A stretch of DNA of 28,094 nt from F23-B02 sp963625655. GTDB taxonomy: Bacteria; Bacillota; Clostridia; Oscillospirales; Oscillospiraceae. The notes under the pieces were generated by a model. It had not been told where the DNA came from, made no database searches, and was given only the letters and a program-made list of their open reading frames with translations. The DNA lies in the NCBI GenBank assembly GCA_963625655.1, contig CAVFTS010000024.1, positions 1-28,094 of the forward strand, written 5' to 3'. The translations under genes were made by a program, and so were the position numbers. This document shows, in pieces, positions 22,152 through 28,094 of the stretch. Each line of letters begins with the position of its first letter. The stretch's first letter is position 1.

Positions 22152-23327
22152 CTACCGCAGCGAAAATTCTGACATCACAAAGTAATCGACGTTGCCGATG
22201 AGCAGCACCTTGTCAACGTCATGCTCCGCAACGTATGCGTCAAAGTCGAAGTCAGTACCCATGCTTGCGGCATAGTAGCGGAGGTCGACGGAATAGGTCT
22301 TTGAAAAGTGCGATGCAAGCAGCTTTAATATCGCGTTATCGTAGGATTCACCGATAACAAGGAGGTTCTCCCCCTTCCTGCCGGTGTCGAAAACGATCTC
22401 TCCGAAGTCGCCGCCGTACACCTCGGAATATGTGGGCACCTCCAGCTCTCCGGCGGTAAGACCGCTCTGCGCACCGTAGTCATCGACGGGAGCGCCGTTT
22501 ACGGTGATATTCATTGCGGGACAGTCAAAGCGGTAGATCGTCATTTCGTCCGTAAAGAAGCCGCCCATACCGAAGGTCTTGCTGCCGGAGAAGCAGCGCC
22601 CGGAATGGTACACTCCCTCAGGCTTCAGCGCCTCGTCGCCGCTCATCATGGAAAGCACCTGCGTATAGCCGAGGTAGGAGCCGAGATAGTTCCAGTGGTG
22701 GTCGGTGTCATAGAAATACTTCTCAAACACGTCAAAGGAGTCCACTCTAAAGCAGCCCTTGTTTTCTTCGGGGAGGTTTATCTGCGGCAAAAGGTACTCG
22801 GACAGTCCGGCTCTCACGGCGCCGATCATCTCGATGTCGGTGTCCTTTTCGATGTAGTACACGAAAAAGTCAAGCTCCGGATGCTTTGCGACGGTCTCGT
22901 TTATGTCCGCTATCCTTGCGTCAAAGTCTGCGGTCTCGTCGGCGAGTATCCTTGTATAAAACAGTATCTTCCCGTCGTAAAACTTCGAGCCGTTATAGTA
23001 GACGTAGCCGTCGGCGCCGAAGTAGTCTTCAAGTGACCTTGTTGCGGGTGCAGCGACAATACCGGTTGCAAAATAGTACGCCCTCTTTGCCTGTTCCGCA
23101 AGCTGCACCTGATCCGAAAGTGCGTTCTCAACGCCGTCCTGAAAGCTTCCGTCGGCAACCGTTGATAGCGTCGGATATGTGATTTTGTACGCATAGCGGT
23201 TCTCGTACCGGTTTATGTCGCCGGGGAAAAACAGCGTCGCAATAAGCCCTGCAAGCAGCAAAAGGAGCAGCAGAATTGCAAATATCTTGTTTGCGATCAG
23301 AGCCGTTTTCGTCTTTTCGGCATGCAT
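22152..23327 (-). CDS. DHHW-family protein, AlgX/SGNH-like partner of the acyltransferase
   Basis: A 391-residue protein with one N-terminal membrane anchor (about residues 9-33, rich in Leu) and a large extracytoplasmic domain. The name-giving motif is in YDTDHHWNYLGSYLGY, and a GESYDNAILKLLASHF stretch near the C-terminus matches the SGNH-like block with the nucleophile Ser. Such proteins sit next to MBOAT genes and are thought to pass acyl groups from the membrane enzyme to the glycan. I start it at the ATG at 23327, which shares a base with the RseC stop (TGATG) and follows GGAGGG; an upstream in-frame extension would lie inside rseC and is Arg-rich nonsense. Confidence 0.87.
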   Translation of the reverse strand: MHAEKTKTALIANKIFAILLLLLLLAGLIATLFFPGDINRYENRYAYKITYPTLSTVADGSFQDGVENALSDQVQLAEQAKRAYYFATGIVAAPATRSLEDYFGADGYVYYNGSKFYDGKILFYTRILADETADFDARIADINETVAKHPELDFFVYYIEKDTDIEMIGAVRAGLSEYLLPQINLPEENKGCFRVDSFDVFEKYFYDTDHHWNYLGSYLGYTQVLSMMSGDEALKPEGVYHSGRCFSGSKTFGMGGFFTDEMTIYRFDCPAMNITVNGAPVDDYGAQSGLTAGELEVPTYSEVYGGDFGEIVFDTGRKGENLLVIGESYDNAILKLLASHFSKTYSVDLRYYAASMGTDFDFDAYVAEHDVDKVLLIGNVDYFVMSEFSLR

Positions 23328-23752
23328 CACAGCCCTCCCTGATCGTCGATAACGCTCACGACCTCGGCGGGAGTCGGATTTTTGCCGTGCTGCTTTTTGC
23401 TCAGCACCGCTGCGATCACGACGCCGAGAACAGCCCCGCCGAACGCCGAGGCTATGCACACACCCTCGCCTGCGCCCAAGAGGGCGGCGACAAAGTACGC
23501 CGCAAAGAGCATGACGAGCGGCAGTACATATATAAATACGGCGCCCTTCAAAACGCCAACGGTCGGCATCTCGATATAAACATGCTGACCACGGTGCGCA
23601 CCGATGGGGTTACGGACAATCGTTTTCATAAGATTGTCGTAGCGGCAGCCGTCGCATTCGCTGCAATTTCCGCCGCAGATGCCCGACCTCTCGACCACGA
23701 CCTCCGCAAGTCCGTCTTCTCTGATTTTTGTGATTATCGCTTCCTGAAGCAT
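23327..23752 (-). CDS. RseC/MucC-like redox membrane protein
   Basis: A 141-residue protein with an N-terminal soluble domain carrying the cysteine set CGGNCSECDGC (about residues 27-37), two hydrophobic helices at roughly 70-90 and 97-115, and a charged tail. This is the SoxR-reducing/RseC family, found with Rnf complexes and redox regulators. The start at 23752 (ATG) is favoured because GGAG lies 8 bases upstream; a GTG at 23761 is the alternative. It is the first gene of an operon with the DHHW and MBOAT genes and is divergent from the sensory hydrogenase, a context suggesting redox-linked control of the envelope. The function in Gram-positive bacteria is not known. Confidence 0.85.
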   Translation of the reverse strand: MLQEAIITKIREDGLAEVVVERSGICGGNCSECDGCRYDNLMKTIVRNPIGAHRGQHVYIEMPTVGVLKGAVFIYVLPLVMLFAAYFVAALLGAGEGVCIASAFGGAVLGVVIAAVLSKKQHGKNPTPAEVVSVIDDQGGL

Positions 23753-23781
23753 GGCTATCACTCCGTTATAAAATCCTGTCG

Positions 23782-23810
23782 ATTATAACCCGTGCAAAAA
23801 TAATTGTCAA
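23782..23810 (-). promoter_or_regulatory. Consensus sigma-A promoter of the RseC-DHHW-MBOAT operon
   Basis: On the minus strand TTGACA (23805-23810) and TATAAT (23782-23787) have 17 bases between them, a perfect match to consensus. It should be strong and probably constitutive unless repressed. Its -35 lies 16 bases from the -35 of the divergent hydrogenase promoter. Confidence 0.88.
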
Positions 23811-23825
23811 CATTGTGCATTTTTC

Positions 23826-23854
23826 TTGTGAGTCAATGCCGGATATGTTACAAT
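23826..23854 (+). promoter_or_regulatory. Promoter of the sensory hydrogenase-phosphatase operon
   Basis: TTGTGA (23826-23831) and TACAAT (23849-23854) are 17 bases apart, and TG precedes the -10 in extended position. It is weaker in sequence than the divergent consensus promoter. Confidence 0.65.
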
Positions 23855-23884
23855 GTATTTATAACGGCACGGAGGTAAATGTAA

Positions 23885-25561
23885 ATGCCAAGTGTTCTGA
23901 AGCTTAAAAAGTCAAACTGCAAAAACTGCCATCGCTGTATTCGCCGCTGCCCCGTCAAGGCAATCCGCTTTACAGGCAACCAGGCCCGTATCATTGAGGA
24001 CGAGTGCATTCTCTGCGGTCAGTGCTTCGTCGTCTGCCCGCAAAACGCCAAGGAGATAGTTGACGACACCGAACGGGTCAAGGTCATGCTGCAGGGCAGC
24101 TCCCCCGTTATCGCAAGCGTTGCTCCCTCCTTCTACGCCTGCTGGGAGGGCTGCGGTATAAATTCCATACGCAAGGCTCTGCGGGAGCAAGGCTTTGCCG
24201 ACGCCGAGGAGACCGCCATCGGCGCCACCATCGTGAAGCGTGAGTACGAGCACATGCTCAAGGTCGGTCAGCAGGACATCATCATAAGCTCCTGCTGTCC
24301 CTCCGTCAATCTGCTTGTGGAAAAGCATTTCCCGGATTTGAAGCAGTACCTTGCTCCCGTCGTCTCCCCGATGATTGCCCACGCAAAGGACATAAAAAAG
24401 CGCATCCCCGACGCGAAGGTCGTGTTCATAGGTCCCTGCGTCTCGAAGAAGGAGGAGGCGGACGGCACCTGCGTTGACGCCGTCCTCACCTTTGAGGAGT
24501 TTGACCAGATGCGTCTTTCCGCAAAGATTGAGATTGAAAAGGAGTTCGGCGAAAGCGTCGCCGGCAGAGCGAGGAGCTTCCCCCTCACCGGAGGAATTCT
24601 CGGCTGCATGGATAAGCCCGACGGCTACCGGTACCTCCCCGTCAACGGTGCAAAGAACTGTCTGAATGCTCTGCGGGACATTCAGCAGGGCGGTATACAC
24701 AAGTGCTTTATCGAAATGGCGACCTGCGACGGAAGCTGTATCGACGGCCCCATTATGGAAAAATACATAAACTCTCCCGTGCGTCACATCTGCTCTGTGC
24801 TCGTGAACGTCGGCAAGGAGGACTTTGACGTCGAGCAGCCGCCGGAGAGCGAGCTTTACACCACACACAGCGGCTCCCCCGTCAGGCTCCCGATGCCCAC
24901 GGAGAGCGAGATCCGTGCAATACTCGCAAAGCTGGGCAAAAACAGCAAGGAGGACGAGTTAAACTGCGGCTCCTGCGGCTACGACACCTGCCGTGAAAAG
25001 GCGGTCGCCATTTACCGTGGCATTGCGGATTACAGCATGTGCCTGCCCTCCATCAAAGAACGCTCCGAGAGGATAAGCAGCAAGGTGCTGAACAATATGC
25101 CGAGCGGCGTTGTCGTGGTAAACGAAGACCTTGAGGTTCAGGAGCTGAACCGCCCCGCATTGAAGCTTCTGAACATCGGTCATGAGTCCGACGTTTTGGG
25201 TGAGAGTGTCGTCAGAATACTCGACACCGCTCCGTTTTTCACCGTTATCGAGACGGGCAAGTCGCTCAAAAAGTATCGCAGCTATTTCTCGGATTACAAC
25301 AAATACTTTGAACAGACCATCGTGCATGACCGCTCCTCCAAGATGCTTATCGACATAATAAGCGACGTTACCGAGGAGGAAGAGGAATCGATAAGAAAGC
25401 ACGAGATAAGCGTCAAAACCGCTGAGGTCGCAGATCGTGTGGTTGAAAATCAGATGAGAATAGTTCAGGAAATTGCCTCGCTCCTCGGTGAGACGACCGC
25501 CGAGACCAAAATTGCGCTAACAAAGCTGAAGGAGTCGATGAGCTTAGATGAAGATGAATAA
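23885..25561 (+). CDS. Sensory-type [FeFe]-hydrogenase with PAS domain
   Basis: A 558-residue cytosolic protein. Residues 1-55 hold a two-cluster ferredoxin domain (C12, C15, C18, C22; C41, C44, C47, C51). The H-cluster domain has the three motifs in variant form: SCCPS (136-140), GPCVSKKE (183-190) and EMATCDGSC (277-285), all with cluster-binding Cys present. A further Fe-S motif follows (C361, C364, C369, C386), then a PAS-like domain (about 398-500) and a C-terminal helix. The order and the motif variants match putative H2-sensing [FeFe]-hydrogenases (group C-type), not catalytic ones. No histidine kinase follows; instead a SpoIIE phosphatase overlaps its end by 14 bases, pointing to output through protein dephosphorylation. 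Confidence 0.9.
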   Translation: MPSVLKLKKSNCKNCHRCIRRCPVKAIRFTGNQARIIEDECILCGQCFVVCPQNAKEIVDDTERVKVMLQGSSPVIASVAPSFYACWEGCGINSIRKALREQGFADAEETAIGATIVKREYEHMLKVGQQDIIISSCCPSVNLLVEKHFPDLKQYLAPVVSPMIAHAKDIKKRIPDAKVVFIGPCVSKKEEADGTCVDAVLTFEEFDQMRLSAKIEIEKEFGESVAGRARSFPLTGGILGCMDKPDGYRYLPVNGAKNCLNALRDIQQGGIHKCFIEMATCDGSCIDGPIMEKYINSPVRHICSVLVNVGKEDFDVEQPPESELYTTHSGSPVRLPMPTESEIRAILAKLGKNSKEDELNCGSCGYDTCREKAVAIYRGIADYSMCLPSIKERSERISSKVLNNMPSGVVVVNEDLEVQELNRPALKLLNIGHESDVLGESVVRILDTAPFFTVIETGKSLKKYRSYFSDYNKYFEQTIVHDRSSKMLIDIISDVTEEEEESIRKHEISVKTAEVADRVVENQMRIVQEIASLLGETTAETKIALTKLKESMSLDEDE

Positions 25562-26717
25562 TCTCTGTGCCGACATCGGTTACCTGAGCATAAATCACTA
25601 CGGTGAACAGCTCTGCGGCGACCATGTCGAGATTGCGGAAAATGACAACAGTACCATCATCGTCCTTGCGGACGGGCTCGGCAGCGGCGTCAAGGCGAGC
25701 ATTCTCTCCACCCTGACCTCGAAGATTATTTCGACCATGCTCGCAGCCGGGCTTGACATTCGGGACGCCGTGGAGACCATAGCCGACACCCTGCCGATCT
25801 GCTCCGAGCGAAAGTCCGCATTCTCGACCTTCACGATAATCCGTCTCGTGAACAACGAACGTGCCGACATAATCCAGTACGAAAACCCGAACGTCATTCT
25901 GCTGCGGGACGGCAAAAATTACGAGATGCAGCTCAACACCATGCGCATCGGCGAAAAGACCATTTACCACTCCGGGCTTAATCTCCGTGACGGTGACACC
26001 TTTATCGCCATGTCCGACGGCGTTCTCTACGCCAGCAGCGACGGGGTGCTAAACGAGAACTGGGACCGTGACGGGCTTATCTCCTACGTTGCGCCGCTTT
26101 GGGATTCCGGCTTCACCGCAAAGACCCTCACCTCAATTATCCTCGACGAAACGAGTCGGCTTTACGGCGGCAAGCCCTTTGACGACGCCACCGTCTGCGT
26201 CGTAAAGATCAGGCAGCGCAAGCCGATGAACATTGCGATAGGCCCGCCCAAGAGCCGTGACGACAATCACAGAATGATGGCGCTGTTCTTCGCAAAGACC
26301 GGCAAGCACATAGTCTGCGGCGGAACGACGGCGTCGATCGCCGCCGAGTACCTGCACGAGACCGTGAAGGTGAACTACGTCTCCCCCGACCCCGAGATAC
26401 CGCCGACCTCAGAGATTGAGGGCGTAGATCTCGTTACCGAGGGCATTATCACCATCGACCGCATACTCCAGTATGCAAAAAACTATCTTAAGGACAACGA
26501 CAGCTTCAAGCAGTGGAGCTATAAAAAGGACGGCGCTTCCCTTGCGGCAAGGATGCTGTTCGAGGAAGCGACGGACATCAATATGTTTATCGGCTGCGCC
26601 GAGAACCCCGCTCACAGCGATCTGCCCATAAACTTCAATGTCAAGTCTTCCATCGTAAAGCAGCTTGCTGACTGTCTTAAAAAAATGGGCAAGCGAGTTA
26701 AGGTAATGTATTTTTGA
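25548..26717 (+). CDS. SpoIIE/PP2C-type Ser/Thr phosphatase with C-terminal domain of unknown function
   Basis: Residues 1-225 form a PP2C-like phosphatase: LADGLGSG (about 41-48, metal-binding Asp), SAFSTFTIIRL, MSDGV and DDATVCVVKI are the expected motifs. The remaining 160 residues (from about PMNIAIGPP) form a separate domain with a VCGGTTASIAAEYL segment and EGVDLVTEGIITIDRILQYAK; I do not recognise its function. The gene starts inside the end of the hydrogenase gene, with AAGGAG 13 bases upstream, so translation is coupled and the products are probably made in fixed ratio. Likely role: output of the hydrogen sensor, acting on an anti-sigma-antagonist or other phosphoprotein encoded elsewhere. 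A strong hairpin ends the unit. Confidence 0.88.
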   Translation: MKMNNLCADIGYLSINHYGEQLCGDHVEIAENDNSTIIVLADGLGSGVKASILSTLTSKIISTMLAAGLDIRDAVETIADTLPICSERKSAFSTFTIIRLVNNERADIIQYENPNVILLRDGKNYEMQLNTMRIGEKTIYHSGLNLRDGDTFIAMSDGVLYASSDGVLNENWDRDGLISYVAPLWDSGFTAKTLTSIILDETSRLYGGKPFDDATVCVVKIRQRKPMNIAIGPPKSRDDNHRMMALFFAKTGKHIVCGGTTASIAAEYLHETVKVNYVSPDPEIPPTSEIEGVDLVTEGIITIDRILQYAKNYLKDNDSFKQWSYKKDGASLAARMLFEEATDINMFIGCAENPAHSDLPINFNVKSSIVKQLADCLKKMGKRVKVMYF

Positions 26718-26724
26718 TTAAGCT

Positions 26725-26780
26725 GACGAAAGCAACAGGCAGGCGCTGTGCGCCTGCCTGCCGCTTTCGTCCCTTGTGTT
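26725..26780 (+). terminator. Large terminator-like hairpin after the phosphatase gene
   Basis: GACGAAAGC (26725-26733) pairs with GCTTTCGTC (26763-26771), and GCAGGCGC pairs with GCGCCTGC inside it. The stem is very stable; the following CCTTGTGTTT is only moderately T-rich. Confidence 0.75.
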
Positions 26781-27202
26781 TGAGTAAAGCTGCTCAATCT
26801 TCACTCAAGCGTCAGAGCCAAGCTTATTCTCCCCCCGTTTTGCAAAATGCTGCGGCGTCTGCGTAGCCGAAGCGTGATGTGCGGGAGCATGTATTTACGA
26901 CATTGCGTCAAAATTCGAAGCATGACGGGAAGCAGGCACCCGCTCAAAGCGCTGTGCCACATCCTGCCTCGCAAAATCCGCAGTGCCGCAGCTATCTCAA
27001 TTGGCAGGACGGATGTGGGGCCGTCCTTTAAATGAAATACAACGTAGCTGCAATATTCAGAATATCACAAGCCTAAACGAATTACAAGCGTCGGATTGAA
27101 CAATGAGTATTTTTTTGTTTCCGCCGTCAGCGCTCAAATCGTATCAAATGATACGGAACGCAGTCAAGGCGCAGACAAATTTGCCTCGGTGTCCTTTTTT
27201 TC
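26781..27202. other. Intergenic region without recognised gene
   Basis: Over 400 bases with no frame that has both a ribosome binding site and protein-like composition. It holds three inverted repeats: CCACATCCTGCC (26957-26968) with GGCAGG-ACG-GATGTGG (27003-27018); AGGACGG (27006-27012) with CCGTCCT (27021-27027), which competes with the first; and the dyad CGTATC/GATACG (27140-27155), a possible operator some 50 bases upstream of the next promoter. Confidence 0.5.
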
Positions 27203-27231
27203 TTGATTTTTACACGGAAATATTGTAACAT
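27203..27231 (+). promoter_or_regulatory. Promoter of the secreted repeat protein gene
   Basis: TTGATT (27203-27208) and TAACAT (27226-27231) are 17 bases apart. Transcription should start near 27238, giving a leader of about 187 bases. Confidence 0.6.
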
Positions 27232-27237
27232 GAATAT

Positions 27238-27424
27238 GATCATCAGTGAGTAATGTGAACTACTGCACCCTACGCAGCTATCGTTGAGCTTTGAGCGTTT
27301 TTCGTCGAGTCCCTTCGGGATGAAGCGCTGAGACGGCAACGGGTGATTCGTGTGCCGCACAGGGCAATTTCAGTGATCGTCCCTGCCTGATGTGATAACT
27401 GGAGAAAGGAGGAAATTGAACGAC
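27238..27424 (+). promoter_or_regulatory. Unassigned structured leader RNA
   Basis: Successive hairpins can form: AGCG with CGCT enclosing TCCC-TTC-GGGA; CGGCA with TGCCG enclosing ACG/CGT; and CAGGG with CCCTG. A ribosome binding site AGGAGG (27408-27413) follows. There is no U-run terminator, so any control would be translational or by stability. It does not match the c-di-GMP, TPP, SAM or cobalamin riboswitch cores I know. Confidence 0.4.
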
Positions 27425-28094
27425 ATGACAAATACTGTCAAGCGCACAAAGCTGCTTTTCGGCTTCGTCGTAGTGCTTGCGGTTATACTGATTGCTGCTT
27501 TTTCGCTGAGTTCTCAGGCTTATGCGGACGATATTTCGGACGACATCTGGGGAACGGTAGATGACGACTATCTTTCCACAGAGGGCTACAATTTTAAAGG
27601 CAATCCGCATTTCTATCTGCTGATAGAGAACTATATGCTCCTTCCCGATGATGCGACCATTACCTTTGATTGCCCCGTTTGGGGATATCATCAGACTCTC
27701 ACCAAGCAGGATCTCGTCGGCAGGCTCGGCTATGTTCGCCTCCCCGCTAACGTCAGGGTTACGATCTCTTCCGCTACCTACACGGGTAACTTCTGGAAGA
27801 CCGCCGATCTTACCGTTGAAGGCTCTCAGCTTTTCTATACCGGCACCATGGTGCCCGGCATTGACAACACCGTAAGAGCCGACTCCTGCGATATCCTGAT
27901 GCTCGGCCCCGTGGGCGGCCATGTAGTCGGTCTTTGGGCAGGTCTCGGCGACCGCGTCGATTCAAACCCCGGTGGCGGTGACGATCCCGACAATCCGAAC
28001 CCCGGCGGCGGTGACGATCCCGACAATCCGAATCCCGGCGGCGGTGACGATCCCGACAATCCGAACCCCGGCGGCGGTGACGATCCCGACAATC
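27425..28094 (+). CDS. Secreted protein with signal peptide and 11-residue Gly/Pro/Asp repeats (partial)
   Basis: An open frame from the ATG at 27425 to the window edge, at least 223 residues. The first 34 residues are a signal peptide: basic MTNTVKRTK, hydrophobic core FGFVVVLAVILIAAF and a likely cut after AYA. Residues about 35-180 form an unrecognised beta-rich, aromatic domain (for example NPHFYLLIENYMLLPDDA and WKTADLTVEGSQLFYTG). From residue 181 an exact 11-residue unit, NPGGGDDPDNP, repeats at least three and a half times. Such acidic, flexible linkers usually separate an exported domain from a cell-wall or membrane anchor, which would lie beyond the window. The start has AGGAGG at 12 bases. 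Function unknown; the export prediction is firm. Confidence 0.82.
   Translation, partial: MTNTVKRTKLLFGFVVVLAVILIAAFSLSSQAYADDISDDIWGTVDDDYLSTEGYNFKGNPHFYLLIENYMLLPDDATITFDCPVWGYHQTLTKQDLVGRLGYVRLPANVRVTISSATYTGNFWKTADLTVEGSQLFYTGTMVPGIDNTVRADSCDILMLGPVGGHVVGLWAGLGDRVDSNPGGGDDPDNPNPGGGDDPDNPNPGGGDDPDNPNPGGGDDPDN
27965..28094 (+). repeat. 33-bp tandem repeat within the secreted protein gene
   Basis: Units start at 27965, 27998, 28031 and 28064; the last is cut by the window edge. The copies differ only at two synonymous third positions (AAC/AAT, GGT/GGC), so the array is recent or actively homogenised. The number of copies is likely to vary between strains. Confidence 0.93.

Noticed and set aside
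23327..23459. Longer DHHW protein with a 44-residue N-terminal extension
   Set aside because: The extension lies inside rseC in another frame, is Arg-rich, and lacks a ribosome binding site; the ATG at 23327 has GGAGGG and couples to the rseC stop.
23912..24868. 318-codon minus-strand frame opposite the hydrogenase gene
   Set aside because: The sense strand encodes a complete set of Fe-S motifs; the antisense frame is a shadow.
27238..27424. c-di-GMP class I riboswitch, because of GCACAGGGCAA near 27,357
   Set aside because: The second conserved strand (GGGACGCAAAGCC) and the rest of the core are absent; the match is short and local.
27340..27424. TPP riboswitch, because of CTGAGA and CCTGATGTGATAACTGG
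   Set aside because: The order and spacing of the thiamine box elements are wrong and the partner helix is missing.
27278..28092. Minus-strand frames opposite the secreted protein, including a Ser/Pro/Gly repeat
   Set aside because: The repeat is the antisense image of the 33-bp array; the plus-strand frame has a ribosome binding site and a signal peptide.
1..28094. CRISPR arrays, tRNA genes, insertion sequences, phage genes
   Set aside because: No interspaced direct repeats, cloverleaf genes other than the tmRNA ends, transposase or phage motifs were found. The tandem repeats at 17,777 and 27,965 have no spacers of CRISPR type.

Overview
The window reads as chromosomal DNA of an anaerobic member of the class Clostridia (Bacillota), probably an Oscillospirales-like or related gut lineage. 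This rests on strong AGGAGG-type ribosome binding sites, consensus sigma-A promoters (TTGACA-17-TATAAT), a T-box leader, an ANTAR regulator beside glutamine synthetase, a type III glutamine synthetase, and a sensory-type [FeFe]-hydrogenase paired with a SpoIIE/PP2C phosphatase. The genus cannot be fixed from the sequence alone. I see no tRNA, rRNA, CRISPR array, insertion sequence or prophage gene.

Bases 1-9,510 form an amide-nitrogen island. On the minus strand lie glnA and an ANTAR antiterminator gene, then pyrG and nadE. Divergent from glnA on the plus strand are glnN (GSIII), asnB and a GntR/FCD regulator. Control is largely at RNA level: a promoter plus terminator hairpin precedes glnN (likely ANTAR-controlled), another precedes pyrG, and an asparagine-type T-box precedes asnB.

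Bases 9,511-13,221 hold a YkvI-like permease and two tandem ketopantoate-reductase-family dehydrogenases behind a long structured leader, ending in a strong terminator. Bases 13,365-17,260 hold a MerR regulator with a TraB/GumN lipoprotein, and two operons (Cys-nucleophile alpha/beta hydrolase plus flavodoxin; cupin plus carboxymuconolactone decarboxylase-like protein). Both operons have MerR-type promoters with 19-bp spacers and near-identical dyads, so this looks like one small local regulon.

Bases 17,309-20,700 are a translation-rescue group: tmRNA (ssrA), a cyclophilin, smpB and prfC, with a 62-bp tandem duplication upstream of ssrA. Bases 20,714-23,810 are a three-gene operon (RseC-like redox membrane protein, DHHW protein, MBOAT O-acyltransferase), probably for acylation of an exported glycan. 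Divergent from it, bases 23,826-26,771 encode a PAS-containing sensory [FeFe]-hydrogenase overlapping a SpoIIE phosphatase with an extra C-terminal domain, a likely H2 or redox signalling pair. The window ends with an unassigned structured leader and the start of a secreted protein carrying 33-bp (11-residue) repeats that run off the edge.
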